DNA from: Chloroflexota bacterium
Lineage (GTDB): Bacteria; Chloroflexota; Anaerolineae; Promineifilales; Promineifilaceae
Length of the DNA: 64,000 nt
Direction of reading: 5' to 3'
Assembly: GCA_017993775.1 (NCBI GenBank)
Contig: JAGOMA010000003.1
Coordinates: forward strand, 169,415-233,414
Shown here: positions 28,061-40,307 of the stretch, piece after piece
Layout: each line of letters starts with the position of its first letter
How positions within the stretch are numbered: the first letter of the stretch is position 1
Position numbers and translations under genes: made by a program
Notes under the pieces: generated by a model
Told to the model about the DNA's origin: nothing
What the model saw: the letters and a program-made list of their open reading frames with translations, nothing else
Database searches by the model: none

Positions 28061-30065
28061 TTTGGTCTGCCAGGATAAAAGAGGCGTCGGGCAGGATACG
28101 GCCGTCTACCCCATAAGCTGTCAGGCGCGAACCATCGGCGCGAAACAGGCCCACGGCCACGCGCAGGCAGCCATCGGCGGGCAGCGCTTCCAGGCTGATA
28201 TGCTTTACGTCGTGAATACGGTCGCCGGGCGAGAGAAAGGTGAAGGGTAACATGCGCTCCAGCGCATACCCGCTGCCCTCGCCGATCAGGTTGCCCTGGC
28301 AGTCCAGCACATGGCGGAAAATCGTGGCCTGGGGGTCGGGACCGGTGTAAATCCAGTCCAAACTTACAGTTACCGTCTTATCATTCAGGCTGTACTGGCT
28401 GTTGGTTAGGAAAACGGCGTTGTCGAAGTTCGCCTGGTAGCCGGTTGGCGGCTGAACGTCGCCGGCTTGCAGAGAACCGGCATAGACAACTTGCGAACGG
28501 CCGTCAGCCATAAATTGGGTCAACCAGACGCCATCATGTTCATATGCCTGCCGGGTCAACAATTCCATGTGCCACCACTGATCCATATCTTCTTCGGCCG
28601 TTGCCAGGTAAAAATCGGGTAAATCGGGCCGGAGGTCGGGGAACGTGGCGATGGTGACCGGCCAATCGACGCCGCTGTTCAGGTGAATGAGTTGTTGGGT
28701 ATTGAGGTAGGGCGCCAGCACGGCAATGCCATCATTGCCGATAGGATACCATTGGTTTTTGTAGGCCAGCCAATTGGTGGTATTGATGACGATGTCGCGG
28801 TTGGCGGGGCGTTCCTGAGCGGTGCGGCTCATCTGTTGCAAAGGAGTCAGGGCAAAGATGTGCAAATCGACCTCGCGCTGGACGTAACGTACCGGCACGG
28901 CCGTTGTCAGAACGAGCAATCCGCCGGCCGCCGCCCACCGCCACCAGACACGGCCGTTGTCCTGCCCGGTTGGCGCCGCCAGGGTCACGATCACGGTTGC
29001 CCACATCACCGCCGTGCCCACGCCGGTAAAATAAAGCAGCCGCGGGCTGATGGAGATGTAATCATATGGCAGGGCAACGACGGCGGGCAGCATGGCCACG
29101 GCCGTCCAGCCTACGCCCAATCCCAGCGCCGCCCACTGCCGCCCGCGCCCCAAGATCAAGGCTGCCAGCAGCAGCCCTGCGCCGCCCACCAGCCAGATCG
29201 CCGTCAGGTCGCGCCAGCCGCGGGTATCGATAAACCATTTCGCCAGCGGCTGCCAGGGATAGGTGGGCGCTTGAAAAAAGAACGTGATCTTAAAAAACAG
29301 CAGTTCCAGGCTGTCTATCTGGCGGCCAACCGTTTCGTTGCCGCTTTTGGGCACGGCGTACCAGACCGGCAAATAGAGGGCGCTGACCAGAGGCAGCACG
29401 GCCGTTACCCACTTTTGCCGCCATGCCTGCCGCCAATCGGCCACCAGCCACACCAGGGCCAGCAGCGCCCCGGCCATAATGCCCGCTTCGTGGACGTACG
29501 GCGTCAGCAGCGCGGCGGCCAGCGCCAGGGCCAGATAGCGGCGCACGGCCGTCGCCTGATATTGCCGCACGGCCACCGCGCCAATTAACGTAAACAAAGT
29601 CACCAGCGGGTGCATTGCCGCCGCAAAATGAGGCACCGGCAGCGCGGCAAAGGGATAAACAACAAACAGCAGCGCCGTTAGCAGTTCGACGGCCGTGCGC
29701 GCTTGCGGCATCTTGCCCCGATACAATTTCCCCGCCAGCTTGCCGGTTAGGGCGCTGTTGGCGGCGTGGATGAGCAGGATCAGCAGGTGCGGCACGGCCG
29801 TTTGCCCCGGCGGCAGCAGGCCAAACAAAATTTTGTACAGGGTGAAAATGATCGGCCGGTAGTAGGGCGCGCCTGTCACGTCGGTCCAGATTGCGACAAA
29901 ACTTTTGGCAGTGGCGAAGTTGTAATGCGGAAAATCGTCCCAGAAATAGGGCAGCGGCAAGGTGCGACCGTACAGCCACACCGCCATCGCCAGCGGCAAA
30001 AGCACCAGCGCAAGGGTGGACCAGCGCGGCCGGGTAATTTGCCGGGATGGGGTCGCGGTGGTCAT
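28053..30065 (-). CDS. GT-C membrane protein, TMTC/PMT-like (third of four)
   Basis: The 670-residue protein starts at an ATG overlapping the preceding stop by four bases. The first loop contains LPYFWDDFPHYNF and APYYRPI, an acidic pair plus tyrosine pattern like that of TMTC-type and other GT-C transferases. About ten helices follow to about residue 410. A soluble C-terminal region comes next (about 430-670: YSLNDKTVTVSLDWIYTGPDP, EALPADGCLRVAVGLFRADG). It differs in the first loop from its three neighbours, so it may use another donor or acceptor. An open frame extends upstream of the ATG but only inside the previous gene. Confidence 0.7.
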   Translation of the reverse strand: MTTATPSRQITRPRWSTLALVLLPLAMAVWLYGRTLPLPYFWDDFPHYNFATAKSFVAIWTDVTGAPYYRPIIFTLYKILFGLLPPGQTAVPHLLILLIHAANSALTGKLAGKLYRGKMPQARTAVELLTALLFVVYPFAALPVPHFAAAMHPLVTLFTLIGAVAVRQYQATAVRRYLALALAAALLTPYVHEAGIMAGALLALVWLVADWRQAWRQKWVTAVLPLVSALYLPVWYAVPKSGNETVGRQIDSLELLFFKITFFFQAPTYPWQPLAKWFIDTRGWRDLTAIWLVGGAGLLLAALILGRGRQWAALGLGVGWTAVAMLPAVVALPYDYISISPRLLYFTGVGTAVMWATVIVTLAAPTGQDNGRVWWRWAAAGGLLVLTTAVPVRYVQREVDLHIFALTPLQQMSRTAQERPANRDIVINTTNWLAYKNQWYPIGNDGIAVLAPYLNTQQLIHLNSGVDWPVTIATFPDLRPDLPDFYLATAEEDMDQWWHMELLTRQAYEHDGVWLTQFMADGRSQVVYAGSLQAGDVQPPTGYQANFDNAVFLTNSQYSLNDKTVTVSLDWIYTGPDPQATIFRHVLDCQGNLIGEGSGYALERMLPFTFLSPGDRIHDVKHISLEALPADGCLRVAVGLFRADGSRLTAYGVDGRILPDASFILADQNE

Positions 30066-32896
30066 GGCTGCTCCTCGATGGTGATTTGGCCTACGGGAAC
30101 ACGGCCGTCTGGCAGCTCCTGCCCATTCCACACGGTAAACGGCCGGACGAATGTGTCCGGGTCATACAGCCCAACCCATACCGTATAATCGCCCGGCGGC
30201 ACATCCGCGCCAACGGCTACATCCTGGGGATCGATGATTACTTCTCCGGCGCGCCAACTGATGGTTGGCCGGAAGCCTTGCATCGGCAGGCCATCACGTT
30301 GGGCGACGATATGGCCCTGCGCGTCAGCCAGGTGTACAAAGATGGCGTAATTTGTGCCGGGCACGGCGACCGCTTGCCAGATAAGAGTCAGCGGCAGCGT
30401 TTGGTCGGGCTGGATGCGGGTCTGCGGCAAATCAACGCCCTGCAAGGTGATTTCCGCCGGATTGCCGAAGGCGGCGTTTATTGCCTGCGAAAATGGCGGC
30501 AGTTCGCTGATCAGCGGCCAGGCGGCGACGGGTAGTTTTGTATTTAGGGTGATGGTCCGGCTGACCGAGCCATCGGCGTTTAACAGGCTCAGGCGCAGGG
30601 TGTGGGGTTCGGCAACGGCCGTTGCCGGCAAGACAAATTCAGCTTTGCTTTGCAAAATTTCGCCTGGCTGCCATGCGGACGCCGGGTAATGGGCCTGTGT
30701 CAGCGGCAGTTCGGTCGTGGTGACGAGTTGGCCGGAAGGCGCGAGCAGTTCAATGCGCAAACGCAAACCATCGGGCGGCGTTTGCCGGACACGCCAGAAC
30801 AAGTCCACCGGCGCCAGGTGGCCGGGGCGTATTTCGCTGTCCGGCAGGTGGTAACCCAGGAGGTTGAGTGGTCCCATGGCGGCGTTTTGCGGCGTGTGGG
30901 GCGGCAGTTGCGCTGGGTCATGGCCGCTTTGCATGGCGATGTGGCCCAGCAAGGTATCGATCTCGCCGCCAGTATTGGGCAGGGGACGGCCGTCCTGGTC
31001 TAGCACGCGCAGCCAGAGGGTGTAGTCGCCGGTTGGCAGACCAGTTTGCCAGCGTATCTCGTGGTCGGTGCGCAGCAAGCTGTTGGCTGGCATAACGGCT
31101 GGCGGCGGCTGTTTCCAAAGGTCCTGGTCGATTTGCTGCCAGAGACGGCCGTCTTGGTCCAGCAGGCGCAGCGAGAGGGTGTATGTATCGCCGGTCTGTC
31201 CGGTTGGCCGCCAGTAAGATGACAGCCACCAGGGTGATCCGGCTTTGGTCGAGTCTGACCATTCGGTTCCGGCTAATTGTAAGTTATTGGTGAAAACGGC
31301 CGTCGTGAGAACGGCCGTGTCCGGCAGCGCCGGATAAACGGGATCCGGCAGGTAGGCGGTTAGTTCCGTTTTCAGCCACAGGCTGGGAAAGGTGAATATG
31401 CCCAACTGAACCCAGTGTTCGGCCGCCCAATCGGGCAGCGCGTCGGCGGGAAACCCGTTGCGCGGGGCAGGGGCGTTTAAGAACCAGATGCGGTGGGCGG
31501 CTGCGCCTGTCTGCTCGAAGACGGCCGTGACCTCAACCACATCCTGTTGTCCAAACTGCGGGATCGCTTGCCAGGGCGCGGCCCCGTCATAATAAAAATC
31601 GAAGGTGAACCCGATGAGCGTATCGTGCAAAATGATCACGTCGCCGGGTTGGGCGACCTCGTTCAGGTACAAAGCCGCGCCGCGCACATCGTCGATCCGC
31701 ATGTGCGAATCGGTGAATTGGGTGTGCAGCCAATCAGCTTGCAGGCCCAGCACCAGCAGCCCCAGGAACAATCCAGACCAGCGCGCAAATCGAGCGAGGG
31801 GTTGGTTTTGCAGGCGCGGATGGTTTTTTTGCGCCGTCCAACCGCCCACGATGCCGCCGGCGCACAAAATGAGAAAAGGAGGCAGTCCGATAAGCAGATG
31901 GCGCACGCCGTTGTACAGTGGGTTGATGGTTGAGAGCAAGATCAATAACCCCAGAGGGATGATCTGATAGCCGAGCAGCAGCAAAACTCCGGCGCGGCGG
32001 ATAAACCAGCCCCATATCAGCCCTAAGATTGCCAACATGAGTACCGGCGTGGTGCGCCACCAGGGGTGAAGGATGCCAAATACTTCGCCGGAACTAAAGG
32101 CGCTGAGGGCGTGAGCGAGAATATCTTTTACTGGCGTGTCGTAAAAATCGACCTGCTGTCCGGCCCGAAAGCGGTTGTAGGCCATCCAGACCACGGGCAG
32201 TGTGAGCAGCGCGAGGGCGGCCAAACCGAGCCAGAGGCGGCGATTGGCCAGCAGACGGCGGCTGTGCGGCTGGGCGATTATCTGCTGGATGGCGAAAATG
32301 AGCAGGGTCATCAGGCCGAAGGCCAGAACAAAGAAGGCGAAATAATGGGTGAGGATGCCCAGGAATCCGGCGGCGGCCCACAAGACCAGCCAGGACCAAC
32401 GGCCGTCCCGTTTACCGGCCAAAACGAAACGAACCAGCCCATAAACCGACAGCAAATTAAGGGTGAGCAGCAGCCCATAGTTGCGGATGATGGGGGATTG
32501 CCAGACGTGGAGTGGGGAGACGGCCGTCAGTAATGCGGCCATCACTCCCACCGACGAGCCGAAAACGGCCGTGCCCAGCACGTACATCAGCGGCACGGCC
32601 AGCGTCGCCAGCGCCGCGCCCAAAAAGCGCAGCGCCGCCGCCTGATCGCCAACCGCGCTGCGCCAATAATGCAGCAGCAAAAAATAAAGCGGGGGATTGG
32701 TGTCGTTGGTATCGACGCCATCGACGGTGATGAGGTTGCTCAGGACGGCCGTCGGCGATTGGCCGGCGCGGTAGAGGCTCAGGCCCTCGTCGCTCCACAT
32801 CGACTGGCCGTCGAGTTGGTGGATGCGCAACCCGAAACCCAGGCTGATGATGAGCAGCAGCAAAAGCTGCCTGAACGTAGATCGACGAAAGAGCAT
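30062..32896 (-). CDS. GT-C family membrane glycosyltransferase-like protein (second of four)
   Basis: This is the longest of the four (944 residues). About ten helices occupy residues 8-390, with the first-loop motif MWSDEGLSLYRAG (acidic DE pair, as in ArnT/GT39 enzymes). A long extracytoplasmic region follows with at least three beta-type segments. These carry TGDYTLWLRVLDQDGRPLP and PPGDYTVWVGLYDPDT, a pattern also present in the first and fourth genes. It sits nine bases downstream of the first gene of the cluster and overlaps the next by four bases. Confidence 0.75.
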   Translation of the reverse strand: MLFRRSTFRQLLLLLIISLGFGLRIHQLDGQSMWSDEGLSLYRAGQSPTAVLSNLITVDGVDTNDTNPPLYFLLLHYWRSAVGDQAAALRFLGAALATLAVPLMYVLGTAVFGSSVGVMAALLTAVSPLHVWQSPIIRNYGLLLTLNLLSVYGLVRFVLAGKRDGRWSWLVLWAAAGFLGILTHYFAFFVLAFGLMTLLIFAIQQIIAQPHSRRLLANRRLWLGLAALALLTLPVVWMAYNRFRAGQQVDFYDTPVKDILAHALSAFSSGEVFGILHPWWRTTPVLMLAILGLIWGWFIRRAGVLLLLGYQIIPLGLLILLSTINPLYNGVRHLLIGLPPFLILCAGGIVGGWTAQKNHPRLQNQPLARFARWSGLFLGLLVLGLQADWLHTQFTDSHMRIDDVRGAALYLNEVAQPGDVIILHDTLIGFTFDFYYDGAAPWQAIPQFGQQDVVEVTAVFEQTGAAAHRIWFLNAPAPRNGFPADALPDWAAEHWVQLGIFTFPSLWLKTELTAYLPDPVYPALPDTAVLTTAVFTNNLQLAGTEWSDSTKAGSPWWLSSYWRPTGQTGDTYTLSLRLLDQDGRLWQQIDQDLWKQPPPAVMPANSLLRTDHEIRWQTGLPTGDYTLWLRVLDQDGRPLPNTGGEIDTLLGHIAMQSGHDPAQLPPHTPQNAAMGPLNLLGYHLPDSEIRPGHLAPVDLFWRVRQTPPDGLRLRIELLAPSGQLVTTTELPLTQAHYPASAWQPGEILQSKAEFVLPATAVAEPHTLRLSLLNADGSVSRTITLNTKLPVAAWPLISELPPFSQAINAAFGNPAEITLQGVDLPQTRIQPDQTLPLTLIWQAVAVPGTNYAIFVHLADAQGHIVAQRDGLPMQGFRPTISWRAGEVIIDPQDVAVGADVPPGDYTVWVGLYDPDTFVRPFTVWNGQELPDGRVPVGQITIEEQP

Positions 32897-32905
32897 GGTC
32901 CGATT

Positions 32906-35158
32906 TTAATCCGTTTTGCCGTTTATCGTCACCTGACCCAGCGGGAACTCCTGGCCCAGGCGCTCCCCCGACGCCAGATCATACCAACCGACGACCAACT
33001 GGTACACGCCGGGCGGCAAATCGGTGGGAATGGGAAACGGCCGTTCATCGGTAATGATCTCGCCCGCCGGCCACCAGGAAGTGGGATACCAGCCGTCCAG
33101 AGGCGAGCCATCGGCCTGGGCGCTGGGCTGGCTGGCAGCGTCGGCACGCAAATGGACGAAGGTCTGGTAATCGCCGGTTAACGGCCGGTTGGCCGCCCAG
33201 GTCAGGCGGAGCGTTTCGCTGGTTCCCGGCGTCCAGGTGGGGTTGAAAGCGGCGTGGAGCAGTTGGATGGGGGCGCTGGCGGTGGGGGAAACGGCCGTTA
33301 CCGGAGTATCCTGTGCTTCCAGGCGGATGCGGGCGGCAAATGGATTAGGCAACGGGTCGCCAACGGCCGTGAAAGCCGGCAGGCGCTGCCCGGCAGCCTC
33401 GTCGATCAGGCCGATTTCAACCTGGTAGACCAGGGTTGCGGCCAAAGTGTCCGGCACGCCGATGTGGATGGTGTCGCAGGAACCATCACCAATCTGCCAC
33501 GCGCTGCTGGGCAGCAGCCCATTTCCGGGGTAGGTGCGCCGGGCGGCGGCCAGCCCATTTTCCGGCCCGATGATCTGGAGCAAAAAGGTGTAATCGGTGT
33601 CGGTTTGGCTCAATGCGCGCCAACACAATTCCACCGGTACGATGCCGCTGGCGCTGGCTTGTAACGGCAAATTGATGTGCAAAATTTGCACCAGCGGGTG
33701 ATCGGCGTCTGCGCCGAACTGCCAACCGAGGGTAGGTGAGACAGCGTTTAGCTCAATTTCGGAAAGCAAGTTGGGGACATAGGCGGGTTTGAGCAGCAGC
33801 AGCGGCGCGGCCAAAGCGCCGGCCAGGACAAACCCGTAACCGACCAGGGGAAGCCTGGGGTGCAGGGCGTCCCAGCCGATGACCAGCAGGAGGGATATCG
33901 GGGCAAGGGCGGGAAAGAGCAAACGGCCGTGCGGGGCAACTACGCGGCGCATCCAAATCTCTAAAAACAGGGCAACCCCCACCACAGCTACCATCAGGAG
34001 GATGGTTAGCAGCGGCGTGGGACGCGGCGGCGCGGTTTTTTGCCAGCGGCGCGCCAGCCTGAGCAGCCCGACGGCGGCCAAAAGCATCAGGATAAAAAAA
34101 ACGGTGTAAACCCAATCGGCCGGGCGAATGGCTCCCCAACCGAGCGCCAGCCAATAGGAGCGGGCCACTTCGAGCCAGCGGGCGTTTTGTCCCGCCAGTG
34201 TGCCGCCGTTGCTGAGGGACCAGGGCGCATAATCGTGGGTATCCAGGCCAACTGGCGAGCCGAACAGGAGCCAGTTTCGGGCAAACCACCAACCGGCGAC
34301 GGCCGTTACCCCCCCTGCCATCCCCAAACCTGCCCACAAGACACGGCGAAAGGGCTGCTGCCGCGTAACCCACAGCCCACCAAGGCCTATTCCCGCCGGA
34401 ACCAGCAAGGTCAGGGCGCTGACTTTTGTTAATCCGGCCAGACCAAACAGGCTGCCGGTTAGCAGCGCCAGCCAGGGCGAGAGGGACGGCCGTTGCAGCA
34501 AAACAACCAGCGCCCACAAGGCCAGGGCGCTAAGAGCGGCGGCGGGGATGTCATTGGAAACCATGCCGCTCAAATACACAACCTGAGGCGTCACGGCGAT
34601 GAGGAAGGCGGTTCCCCAGGCGATTTGCGGCGCGGCGGGCCTGATTTGCCGCGCCAGGCCATAGGCGCTGATGATGAGCAGCAAGCCGAACAACAGGGTG
34701 ATGCTTCTGGCCAGGTAGAATGCCAACCAGCCGCCTTGTAACGGCCGTGTATCAGCCGGGTAATGGATGGCCACATTATCATTGTCGGGCAAATTGTGGG
34801 GCATGGGCGCCAGGTAGTGGGGATTGGGGCGGTAAATAGCCGGTGGTTCGGTTAGACGGCTGAACCGCATGGGTACGGAAGCCAGGAAATAGTAGAAAGG
34901 AGGTTGGCTGGCTTCTTGCTGCACGGGCGTTTCCCAGGCGGCTGCCCCTTGGGGTGGCAGTCCCAGCCCGTTGGCCAGCCAGGTAACGTAGGCGAAGTGT
35001 TGGGCCTCATCGGGGCCTTCAAAGGGGGGGATGAGCCAACTATACAGGCTGGTCAGCAATATAAATAAGAAGAGAATGGCAATTATTGGCCAATGGTTTC
35101 TGGCCGACCAGCGGCTGGAGAGGGCGGCTTGAGGAAACGGCCGTTTATATTCGCTCAT
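32906..35158 (-). CDS. GT-C family membrane glycosyltransferase-like protein (first of four)
   Basis: The 750-residue protein has a cytoplasmic N-terminus, a first helix at about residues 26-42 and the loop motif PFEGPDEAQHFAYVTW, closely like the fourth gene of the cluster. About twelve helices extend to about residue 450. The C-terminal beta-rich region ends with LPPGVYQLVVGWYDLASGE. No ribosome site is seen before the ATG, and a TATACT box (minus strand, 35166-35171) ends only seven bases upstream, so the transcript may be leaderless. Genes one to four overlap or abut and are likely one operon of surface glycosylation or polysaccharide function. Confidence 0.75.
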   Translation of the reverse strand: MSEYKRPFPQAALSSRWSARNHWPIIAILFLFILLTSLYSWLIPPFEGPDEAQHFAYVTWLANGLGLPPQGAAAWETPVQQEASQPPFYYFLASVPMRFSRLTEPPAIYRPNPHYLAPMPHNLPDNDNVAIHYPADTRPLQGGWLAFYLARSITLLFGLLLIISAYGLARQIRPAAPQIAWGTAFLIAVTPQVVYLSGMVSNDIPAAALSALALWALVVLLQRPSLSPWLALLTGSLFGLAGLTKVSALTLLVPAGIGLGGLWVTRQQPFRRVLWAGLGMAGGVTAVAGWWFARNWLLFGSPVGLDTHDYAPWSLSNGGTLAGQNARWLEVARSYWLALGWGAIRPADWVYTVFFILMLLAAVGLLRLARRWQKTAPPRPTPLLTILLMVAVVGVALFLEIWMRRVVAPHGRLLFPALAPISLLLVIGWDALHPRLPLVGYGFVLAGALAAPLLLLKPAYVPNLLSEIELNAVSPTLGWQFGADADHPLVQILHINLPLQASASGIVPVELCWRALSQTDTDYTFLLQIIGPENGLAAARRTYPGNGLLPSSAWQIGDGSCDTIHIGVPDTLAATLVYQVEIGLIDEAAGQRLPAFTAVGDPLPNPFAARIRLEAQDTPVTAVSPTASAPIQLLHAAFNPTWTPGTSETLRLTWAANRPLTGDYQTFVHLRADAASQPSAQADGSPLDGWYPTSWWPAGEIITDERPFPIPTDLPPGVYQLVVGWYDLASGERLGQEFPLGQVTINGKTD

Positions 35159-35600
35159 GTGGCCAAGTATAGCTGGCTTCCCTCAACGTGCATCCGCCCA
35201 AAACGTGACGATTTGGCCACGTTTCCGACGGTTGGCGGAGAAAGGCGGGCTGTGCGTCGGACGGCCGTTGTCTCTTGCGCCGCCGCCTGAGCTTGTGAAT
35301 TGTTGGACAAAAGGATATCGCTGGGGTATCATTTTCTAGGCTGCCAGGAGTATATCTACTGGAGGCTGTTCCCACTTTCCGGCAGTGATAACGCGAAATT
35401 CTTGCTGAAGACGGCCGTTACCACAGGGGGGATTCCCCACAAACGGCAGGTGAGAAGATCTTCTTACGAATTATTCACATTTGGGAATGGCGCCAATTAA
35501 ATTTTGTTGATTAGCAGAAGGGAAGAAATAAGGAACCTGTTTATAACATTTTCCACATCTTCTTCCATAAAAATACCGTGTGTTTCAAGGAGGTTGGTGA
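35159..35600. other. Gene-less divergent region upstream of the GT-C operon and atpA
   Basis: No convincing coding frame. It contains two ACGGCCGT copies (35261, 35410), the 12-bp palindrome AGAAGATCTTCT (35453-35464), a minus-strand TATACT just before the GT-C operon, and a strong ribosome site AAGGAGGT for atpA at its right end. A clear -35/-10 pair for atpA was not found. Confidence 0.5.
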
Positions 35601-37277
35601 ATGACAACCCTTGCCCCAGACTTTAAAAACATAGCTGATTCGCTTCTGGAGCAAATCAAAACGTTTGATCGCAAAGTGGAAGCCCGCAGCGTCGGTAACG
35701 TGGTCTCTGTTGGAGACGGCGTCGCCTTCGTCAATGGCCTGGCCGATGTGACCGCCAGTGAGTTGGTGGAATTTAGCAGCGGCGCGGCTGGATTGGCTTT
35801 AAACTTGGAACCAAACATGGTCGGCGTCGTCATTATGGGCGACTATACGAGCATTGAGGTCGGCGACGAAGTCCGCTCTACCGGGCGGATTGCTTCGGTT
35901 CCTGTAGGCGACGCTTTGATTGGCCGTGTAGTAGATGGTCTTGGTAATCCGATTGATGGCAAAGGACCTATTGCCACCAATAAAGTTCGGCCAGTCGAGC
36001 GAATTGCCCCCGGCGTGATTGAACGTAAAGGCGTGGACACGCCGGTGCAAACGGGCATCATGGCGATTGACTCCATGTTTCCCATCGGGCGTGGCCAGCG
36101 CGAATTGATCATTGGCGATCGCCAGACCGGTAAAACAGCGATTTGCCTGGACACCATTATCAACCAAAAAGGGCTGGACATGGTCTGCATTTATGTGGCC
36201 ATTGGTCAGCGTATTGGTCAGGTGGCGCAGGTTGTGGATACGCTGGAGAAGTATGGCGCTATGGATTACACGGTCGTTGTTGTGGCCGGTGCTTCAGATC
36301 CGGCTCCAATGCAATATTTTGCCCCTTATGCCGGCTGCGCAATCGGCGAGGAATTTATGGATCAGGGTAAAGATGCCCTGGTAATCTATGACGACCTTTC
36401 CAAACATGCCTGGGCCTATCGGCAAATGTCCCTGATTTTGCGTCGTCCTCCTGGTCGTGAAGCCTATCCGGGCGATATTTTCTCCCTTCACAGCCGCCTT
36501 TTGGAACGTTCTGTCCGTTTACGCGACGAATGGGTTCTTGTTGAAAAGGGCACCGAAGTGACTGCGGATACCATGGGCGTAGATGGCAAGCGCTTTTTTG
36601 GGAATCTGGTTGATGACCAGGTTGAAGAAGCCCTCAAAGTTCTGGGCGACCCCAAACACGAAAAGTACGAAGTCAAAAAAATACCGGGAACTGGCGGTTC
36701 GTTGACTGCGCTGCCGATCATCGAAACCCTGTTGGGCGACGTTTCGGCTTATATTCCCACCAATGTTATTTCGATTACAGATGGACAGATCTTCTTGGAG
36801 ACTGACCTTTTTAACGCTGGTCAGCGCCCGGCTATTAACACCGGACTTTCGGTGTCTCGTGTTGGCAGCGCGGCGCAAAAGCGGGCGATGAGTAAAGTTG
36901 CCGGCGGTCTGAAGTCTGATTTGTCTCAGTACCGGGAATTGGCTGCTTTTGCCCAATTTGGTTCTGATCTTGACGCTTCCACGCAGCGGCAGTTAAGTCG
37001 CGGCGAACGCCTGATGGAAATGTTGAAACAGCCACAGTATAACCCGTTGTCGCTTGATCATCAGGTGATGCTTATATTTGCGGGTGGCCGTGGGTACCTG
37101 GACAATGTGGCGGTCAATATGGTGCGTAAATGGAGCCAGGACTTTTTGCGTTATATGGATACGGTTCACCCGGAGATTGGGCGGCCGATACGTGAAAGCG
37201 GCGCATGGACTGACGCGATTCAGGCTGATTTGAAGACGGCCGTTGAAGATTTTAACGCCAGTTGGTCGGCATCATAA
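35601..37277 (+). CDS. atpA: ATP synthase F1 subunit alpha
   Basis: The 558-residue non-catalytic nucleotide-binding subunit of F1 has the P-loop [10 protein letters not shown] (about residue 171), VYVAIGQ-type and [19 protein letters not shown] segments, the [13 protein letters not shown] stretch and the arginine-finger region [16 protein letters not shown]. It is about 45 residues longer than usual. The extra sequence is an insertion between [12 protein letters not shown] and GGSLTALPI (about residues 310-365). Translation starts at an ATG after AAGGAGGT. No subunit a, c, b or delta gene precedes it; the upstream genes are on the other strand. Confidence 0.97.
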   Translation: MTTLAPDFKNIADSLLEQIKTFDRKVEARSVGNVVSVGDGVAFVNGLADVTASELVEFSSGAAGLALNLEPNMVGVVIMGDYTSIEVGDEVRSTGRIASVPVGDALIGRVVDGLGNPIDGKGPIATNKVRPVERIAPGVIERKGVDTPVQTGIMAIDSMFPIGRGQRELIIGDRQTGKTAICLDTIINQKGLDMVCIYVAIGQRIGQVAQVVDTLEKYGAMDYTVVVVAGASDPAPMQYFAPYAGCAIGEEFMDQGKDALVIYDDLSKHAWAYRQMSLILRRPPGREAYPGDIFSLHSRLLERSVRLRDEWVLVEKGTEVTADTMGVDGKRFFGNLVDDQVEEALKVLGDPKHEKYEVKKIPGTGGSLTALPIIETLLGDVSAYIPTNVISITDGQIFLETDLFNAGQRPAINTGLSVSRVGSAAQKRAMSKVAGGLKSDLSQYRELAAFAQFGSDLDASTQRQLSRGERLMEMLKQPQYNPLSLDHQVMLIFAGGRGYLDNVAVNMVRKWSQDFLRYMDTVHPEIGRPIRESGAWTDAIQADLKTAVEDFNASWSAS

Positions 37278-37366
37278 TTGTGTCAGGTGTTCAAGTTTGC
37301 GTGTCGTTTAGGTGGTTTGCTTAACCTGACACCAGAAAACTTGGCACACGAACACCGGAGACACGT

Positions 37367-39741
<2,375 letters not shown>

Positions 39742-39761
39742 ATAAAATTACGAACAGCGTA

Positions 39762-39825
39762 GCGTGTGATGCGTGATTCGTGATGCGGGTTCTGGTTTTC
39801 AACCACGCGTGACGCATCACGCATT
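39762..39825. repeat. GCGTGAT-family inverted repeat between atpD and atpC
   Basis: GCGTGTGATGCGTGATTCG-type sequence pairs with CGCGTGACGCATCACGC on the right, giving a long imperfect hairpin in the 104-base gap between atpD and atpC. It could act as an mRNA stability or partial termination element within the operon. It is one of four related copies in the window. Confidence 0.65.
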
Positions 39826-39845
39826 ATTTATTATCAGGTGATACG

Positions 39846-40304
39846 ATGCCAATCTTGTGTGAGATAGTAACCCAGGAACGCGCCGTTTTTAGCGGCGAAG
39901 TTGATGCGGTTAATTTACCAGGTTCGGAAGGCCGCTTAGGTATTTTGCCTAATCACACCCCTCTGTTAACGACGTTAGGTTATGGGGAAGTGATTGTTCG
40001 GCGTGGTGGTGAAGATTTATATTTCGCTGTGGGTGGCGGTTTTGCTGAGGTTCAGCCTACCAAAGTCATTGTCCTGGCGGATTCGGCTGAATACGCGGAA
40101 GAGATTGACGTACAACGAGCGTTGGCTGCCCGGCAGCGAGCAGAAAAAATGATGGCCGAGGGTGTGCCGGATGATCCGGAACGGTACGCCCAGATTCGGG
40201 CGTCTTTGCAGCGGGCGCAAATTCGCCTGAATGTGTCTCAGCGCCGCCGTCGCGCCAGCGCCATGCCTACCGATTTGCGCGAGCCGCGTCAGGACGAAGG
40301 TTAA
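39846..40304 (+). CDS. atpC: ATP synthase F1 subunit epsilon
   Basis: The 152-residue protein has the N-terminal beta-sandwich of epsilon (IVTQERAVFSGEVDAVNLPG, LGILPNHTPLLTTL, YFAVGGGFAEVQPTKVIVLAD) and a C-terminal helical hairpin (from about residue 90). The tail is arginine-rich and somewhat longer than usual (about 20 extra residues). The mreB-like gene starts three bases after its stop. Confidence 0.93.
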   Translation: MPILCEIVTQERAVFSGEVDAVNLPGSEGRLGILPNHTPLLTTLGYGEVIVRRGGEDLYFAVGGGFAEVQPTKVIVLADSAEYAEEIDVQRALAARQRAEKMMAEGVPDDPERYAQIRASLQRAQIRLNVSQRRRRASAMPTDLREPRQDEG

Positions 40305-40307
40305 CCT

